From JALHTV01 sp049510055 (GTDB taxonomy: Bacteria > Planctomycetota > Phycisphaerae > SM23-33): a stretch of 9,850 nt of DNA. The notes beneath the pieces were generated by a model. The model had not been told where the DNA came from, did no database searches, and saw only the letters and a list, made by a program, of their open reading frames with translations. The position numbers and the translations under genes were made by a program. Below, in pieces: positions 6,311 through 9,850 of the stretch; within the stretch, counting starts at the first letter, position 1, and each line of letters begins with the position of its first letter. The DNA lies in contig JBEKZI010000081.1 in the NCBI GenBank assembly GCA_049510055.1, forward strand, positions 1 to 9,850. Direction: 5' to 3'.

Positions 6311-8056
6311 ATGGCAAACTTCTACACGGACAACGAGGACATCGGCTTCCTGTTCCATCACATGGACGTGCCGCGTCTGGCGGCCATCGTGGAGGACAAT
6401 TTCGCCTACGCCAAGGAGTTCGACTTCGCCCCCGCCGACGTGGCCGACGCGGTGGACAATTACGAGCGCATCCTGACCAACCTGGGCGAGCTGTCGGCGG
6501 AGATCATCGCCCCCACGGCGGAGGAGACCGACAAGGTCGGCAACGTCCTGAACGACAACGGGCTGGTGACGTACGCCCCCGGCATCGCTGGCGCCATCCG
6601 GCGGCTGGGCCAGGCCGACCTGATGGGCTTCACCCTGCCGTACCGCTTCGGCGGGCTGAACTGCCCCACGCTGGTCTACACGATGAGCAACGAGATCGTC
6701 AGCCGGGCCGACGCCTCGCTGATGAACATCTACGGCCTCCAGGGCATCGCCGAGACGATCAACGCCTTCGCCAGCGAGGAGATCAAGAAGGAGTACCTGC
6801 CGCCGATGGCCGCCGGCCAGTGGACCGGCGCGATGGTCCTGACCGAGCCGGACGCCGGCAGCGACCTCCAAGCCGTCAAGACGATCGCCCACCAGGACAA
6901 GGACGGCAACTGGTTCGTTCGCGGCGTCAAGCGTTTCATCACCAACGGCTGTGGGCACATCCTGTTGGTGCTGGCCCGCACCGAGCCGGAGATCACCGAC
7001 GGCCGCGGCCTGAGCCTGCTTCTGGTGGAGCGCGGGCCGAAGGTCCGCATCCGCCGCTTGGAGAACAAGCTGGGCATCCACGGCAGCCCCACGTGCGAGA
7101 TCGTTTTTTCCGACGCCCCGGCCAAGCTCATCGGCGAGCGGCAGCGCGGGCTGATTACCTACGTGATGAGCCTGATGAACGGCGCCCGCATCGGCATCGC
7201 CGCCCAGTCGCTGGGCATCGGCGAGGCCGCCTACCGCGTCGCCCGCAGCTACGCCCACAGCCGCAAGCAGTTCGAGACGGCCATCGAGAACTTCCCCGCC
7301 GTCCGCGAACTGCTGGTGGACATGAGCCTGGACCTCCAAGCCGCCCGCGCGCTGACGTACCACGCCTCCTTCTGCGTGGACTTAGAGCACGTCGCCTTGC
7401 GCAAGCTGGAATTCGGAAACGTCACCGACGAGGCGCTGATTAAATCGCTGCGGGCCGACACGCGAAAGTACGGCCGATACAATAAGCTCCTGACGCCCAT
7501 GGCCAAGTATTATGCCTCCGAGATGTCCATGCGCGTGAGCAACTCCGCCATGGCCGTGCTGGGCGGCAGCGGCTACATGAAGGACTACCCCGTCGAGCGG
7601 CACCTCCGCGACAGCCGCATCACCACCATCTACGAAGGCACCAGCCAGCTCCAGGTCATCGCCGCCGTGGCGGGCATGACCAGCGGCACCTGCCAGACGT
7701 TGATCGAGGAGCTGATCTCCCGTGAGTGGCCTGCCGAGGTCGCCCCGATGGTCGAGCAGATTCGCGGCGGCCTGGGCCTGCTGGAGCAGGCGGTTGCCTA
7801 CATCAAGGCCAAGGGCGGCACGGCCTACCGCGACCTGTACGCCCGCAAGCTGGTGGACATCGGCATCTTCCTGGTCATCGCGGCCTTGTTCTGCGACTAC
7901 GCCACGGCCGCCGACCGCAAAAAGGTCGTCGCCCGCCGCTGGCTGGCGGACAAGATGCCCGAGATCCGCAGGAACGTCGAGCAGATCTGCTCGGGCGACC
8001 TATCGGTGGTGGAGCAGTTTGAGACCCTGGCCGGTCCGGTGCCCACGGCGGAGTAA
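6311..8056 (+). CDS. Large acyl-CoA dehydrogenase with C-terminal extension
   Basis: A 581-residue FAD-dependent acyl-CoA dehydrogenase, much longer than the usual 380 or so. It catalyses alpha,beta-desaturation of an acyl-CoA thioester, with electrons passing to EtfBA. Residues about 45-165 are the helical N domain (QADLMGFTLPYRFGGLN at 101-117). The beta domain has the signature LTEPDAGSD (177-185) and FITNG (209-213). The C-terminal helical domain has SRKQF (317-321), VLGGSGYMKDYPVERHLRDS (416-435) and YEGTSQ (441-446), whose Glu442 aligns with the catalytic base of medium-chain dehydrogenases. The usual Gln before VLGG is Ala415. There is an extra linker at about 355-400, and residues 455-581 form a helical extension, as in the larger DmdC-like members. 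The N-terminal FYTDNEDIGFLF is also typical of large members in anaerobes. The ATG follows an AAGG site. Substrate is unknown; the gene context gives no chain-length clue. Confidence 0.92.
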   Translation: MANFYTDNEDIGFLFHHMDVPRLAAIVEDNFAYAKEFDFAPADVADAVDNYERILTNLGELSAEIIAPTAEETDKVGNVLNDNGLVTYAPGIAGAIRRLGQADLMGFTLPYRFGGLNCPTLVYTMSNEIVSRADASLMNIYGLQGIAETINAFASEEIKKEYLPPMAAGQWTGAMVLTEPDAGSDLQAVKTIAHQDKDGNWFVRGVKRFITNGCGHILLVLARTEPEITDGRGLSLLLVERGPKVRIRRLENKLGIHGSPTCEIVFSDAPAKLIGERQRGLITYVMSLMNGARIGIAAQSLGIGEAAYRVARSYAHSRKQFETAIENFPAVRELLVDMSLDLQAARALTYHASFCVDLEHVALRKLEFGNVTDEALIKSLRADTRKYGRYNKLLTPMAKYYASEMSMRVSNSAMAVLGGSGYMKDYPVERHLRDSRITTIYEGTSQLQVIAAVAGMTSGTCQTLIEELISREWPAEVAPMVEQIRGGLGLLEQAVAYIKAKGGTAYRDLYARKLVDIGIFLVIAALFCDYATAADRKKVVARRWLADKMPEIRRNVEQICSGDLSVVEQFETLAGPVPTAE

Positions 8057-8076
8057 GGGGCGGCGGGGGGACAGAG

Positions 8077-9309
8077 GTGGGCTTGAGTTCCTTTGAGGAC
8101 AAACTCCGGCCGAAAGTCGTCGCCTCGCCCTGGTGGCGAGACGCCCTGACGCTGCTGGTGATGTTGATCCTGGCGGCGATCCTGCTGCCGGATTGGATCA
8201 AGGGCGTCGGCCCGCTGTCCAGTCAGGAGAGCGAAACGCAGCCGACGGAATTTGTCGGCAACGTCGCCCAGTATCTCAACAACGTTCCGGGCCAGATGAC
8301 CAGCACGTACCTGCTGCTGGCCCTGGGGTTCGCCCTGGCGCTGCGATGCGGGGCCGTGGACCTGAGCATCTGGGCGGTGGCCGCTACGGGCGGCGTGGCG
8401 GCGGCGAAGTTGATGAGCCTGGGCGTTGCGACGTCGGCCGCCTTTGCCGCAGCCGGCGCCGTCGGCGTAGCCGTGGGGCTGCTTCACGGTCTGGCGGTGG
8501 TCCGCTGGAAGTTACCAAGCGTCCTGGTGACCGCGGCGACGGGCATCGGCCTGGTGTTGCTGCTGGACGTAGGGCTGCGGGGCGGGGCGGTGGAGGTCCC
8601 CCGCGGCAGTTTTGAGGCGTTGCGGAATACATTTCCATTTCCCCCGCTCCTGTTGGGTCGGATGCTCATCGTGGCGGGCATCTACGCGGCCGTGATGGTG
8701 GCGCTGCTAGCGGCGGACGCCGTCCGGCGGCGGGTGCCCCGGCCCAACCGGCCGCGCGAATTGTGGTTGGCGTTGGCGGCTTGCGGGGGTCTTGCGGGCC
8801 TGGCGGGGGCCTGCGGGTTGATCGATTACCCCGTCGCGTCGGCGCCGAACTTTCCCATCGGCGATCTTCGCGTGGTGGCTGCGGCGATCCTGGCCGGCGG
8901 GGCGATGCTGGGCGGGCGGGGACGCACGATGCTGATGGGCCTGGCCCTGCCGCTGGCCCTGCTGACGGCGACAATCTGGCGGCAGGAGGTGGCCTTGCTT
9001 TTCTACGGCATCGTCGAGGTGAACCTTCTGATCCTTATCGGCATGGTCCTCGTCGCCCACATCGCCATCGACAACGCGCTGTCCTGGCGGCAGGGGGGCC
9101 GGTGGCTGGCGGCGATGGCGCTGGCGGCGCTGGTGGGCGGCATGGCGATGCTCGCCGCCAGCGGCTGGGTGGCCGACCTGGCCGGCCGGCGGGCGTTCGA
9201 GCTGCTGGCACTGGGCCTGTGGCTGGCGGGGGCGGTGATGCTGCTGATTTCCCGGGGGCAGGTCCGTCCCACCTGGACATCCCAAACGGGGCGGCGGCAC
9301 CTGGCCTGA
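8077..9309 (+). CDS. ABC transporter permease, RbsC/BPD_transp_2-like
   Basis: A 410-residue polytopic membrane protein. The stretch LRCGAVDLSIWAVAATGG (89-106) matches the conserved GGIDLSVGS region of RbsC-type sugar permeases, and DLRVVAAAILAGGAMLGGRG (263-282) matches their AIAAVVLGGTSLSGGRG motif, which contacts the ATPase. It is longer than RbsC (about 320): there is an N-terminal helix (about 22-41) and loop, and two extra C-terminal helices (about 343-362 and 373-392). No ATP-binding or substrate-binding gene is visible in the window. It follows the dehydrogenase by 20 bases and probably belongs to the same operon. The start is uncertain: GTG 8077 has a G-rich stretch upstream, while TTG 8083 has AGAGG (8073-8077) five bases upstream and removes only two residues. 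Family is fairly secure; the substrate is not predictable. Confidence 0.8.
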   Translation: MGLSSFEDKLRPKVVASPWWRDALTLLVMLILAAILLPDWIKGVGPLSSQESETQPTEFVGNVAQYLNNVPGQMTSTYLLLALGFALALRCGAVDLSIWAVAATGGVAAAKLMSLGVATSAAFAAAGAVGVAVGLLHGLAVVRWKLPSVLVTAATGIGLVLLLDVGLRGGAVEVPRGSFEALRNTFPFPPLLLGRMLIVAGIYAAVMVALLAADAVRRRVPRPNRPRELWLALAACGGLAGLAGACGLIDYPVASAPNFPIGDLRVVAAAILAGGAMLGGRGRTMLMGLALPLALLTATIWRQEVALLFYGIVEVNLLILIGMVLVAHIAIDNALSWRQGGRWLAAMALAALVGGMAMLAASGWVADLAGRRAFELLALGLWLAGAVMLLISRGQVRPTWTSQTGRRHLA

Positions 9310-9324
9310 CCGCGGCCGTCGATC

Positions 9325-9850
9325 TTACGTGTCCTTCTTGGCCCGTTCGGCTGCGCGGTGGCGAAGGTAGGCGTCAATGAAGGGCTGGATGTCGCCGTCC
9401 AGCACCTTGTCGGTCTGGGAAATCTTCAGGTCAGTCCGCTCGTCCCGCACGAGGCGGTAGGGGTACAGCACGTAGGAGCGGATCTGGTAGCCGAAGGCGA
9501 TCTCGCCCTTCTGGCCGTATATCTTGGCCATTTCGGCGTCGCGCTTGGCCTGCTCGAGCTGATGGAGCTTGGCGGCGAGCATCTTGCGGGCCTCGGCGCG
9601 GTTCTTGTGCTGGGACCGCTCGTTCTGGCACTGCACGACCACGCCGGTGGGCAGGTGCGTCAGGCGGATGGCGCTGGAGGTCTTGTTGACGTGCTGGCCG
9701 CCCGCCCCGCTGGCGCGGAAGGTGTCCTCGCGGACGTCCTTGTCCCAGTCGATGTCCACTTCCACTTCGTCCAGCTCCGGCAGCACGTCCACCGAGGCGA
9801 AGCTGGTGTGGCGGCGGTTCTGCGAGTCGAAGGGGCTGATCCGCACCAGT
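9325..9850 (-). CDS. prfB: Peptide chain release factor 2, N-terminus cut by window edge
   Basis: The C-terminal 174 residues of RF2, the cytoplasmic factor that ends translation at UGA and UAA. The frame is open at the right edge, so the first half, including any programmed frameshift site, is not visible. Both diagnostic motifs are present at the right spacing: the codon-reading tripeptide SPF (visible residues 5-7) and the catalytic GGQ in SGAGGQHVNKT (48 onward), 45 residues apart as in Escherichia coli RF2. RF2 rather than RF1 is also shown by FDSQNRRHTSF, QCQNERSQHKN and VLDGDIQPFIDAYL near the end. The C-terminus ends KKDT with a TAA stop. The gene converges on the ABC permease with 15 bases between stops, and no clear shared terminator is seen. 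It should be a normal, intact housekeeping gene; nothing unusual is visible. Confidence 0.95.
   Translation of the reverse strand, partial: LVRISPFDSQNRRHTSFASVDVLPELDEVEVDIDWDKDVREDTFRASGAGGQHVNKTSSAIRLTHLPTGVVVQCQNERSQHKNRAEARKMLAAKLHQLEQAKRDAEMAKIYGQKGEIAFGYQIRSYVLYPYRLVRDERTDLKISQTDKVLDGDIQPFIDAYLRHRAAERAKKDT

Overview
The window is GC-rich bacterial DNA with dense protein coding and long antisense open frames, as expected where codon third positions are mostly G or C. Gene content (a MoxR-type ATPase, an Nramp-like transporter followed by a PRC/MgtE-N/CBS protein, and an EtfBA plus large acyl-CoA dehydrogenase cluster) would fit a Planctomycetota-like or other environmental bacterium. 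That placement is an inference, because no rRNA or other reliable marker lies in the window.

Left end (1-848, minus strand): the N-terminal 282 residues of a MoxR-family AAA+ ATPase whose C-terminus lies off the left edge. A 365-base divergent intergenic region follows. It holds a weak terminator-like hairpin in the leader of the next operon.

Metal-ion operon (1214-3990, plus strand): an Nramp-superfamily transporter, a soluble protein made of PRC-barrel-like, MgtE-N and CBS domains that overlaps the transporter stop by one base, and a 37-residue single-span membrane microprotein with its own ribosome binding site. In the transporter the canonical metal-binding motifs DPGN and MPH read DAGG and TPW. 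Together with an MgtE-type sensor module as neighbour, this points to Mg2+ or another hard cation rather than Mn2+/Fe2+. The operon ends near a strong intrinsic terminator at 4135-4172.

Electron-transfer/acyl-CoA operon (4281-9309, plus strand): etfB, etfA, a 581-residue acyl-CoA dehydrogenase and an RbsC-like ABC permease, with gaps of 20 to 25 bases. The dehydrogenase would oxidise an acyl-CoA and pass electrons to the EtfBA flavoprotein. The permease may import a related substrate, but no ATPase or binding protein accompanies it here.

Right end (9325-9850, minus strand): the C-terminal 174 residues of peptide chain release factor 2, convergent with the permease and 15 bases from it. No tRNA, rRNA, CRISPR array, insertion sequence or long repeat was seen.

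The most interesting item is the three-gene transporter operon. It looks like a Mg2+ uptake system in which the regulatory half of MgtE has been detached from its own channel and paired with a divergent Nramp carrier and a microprotein.
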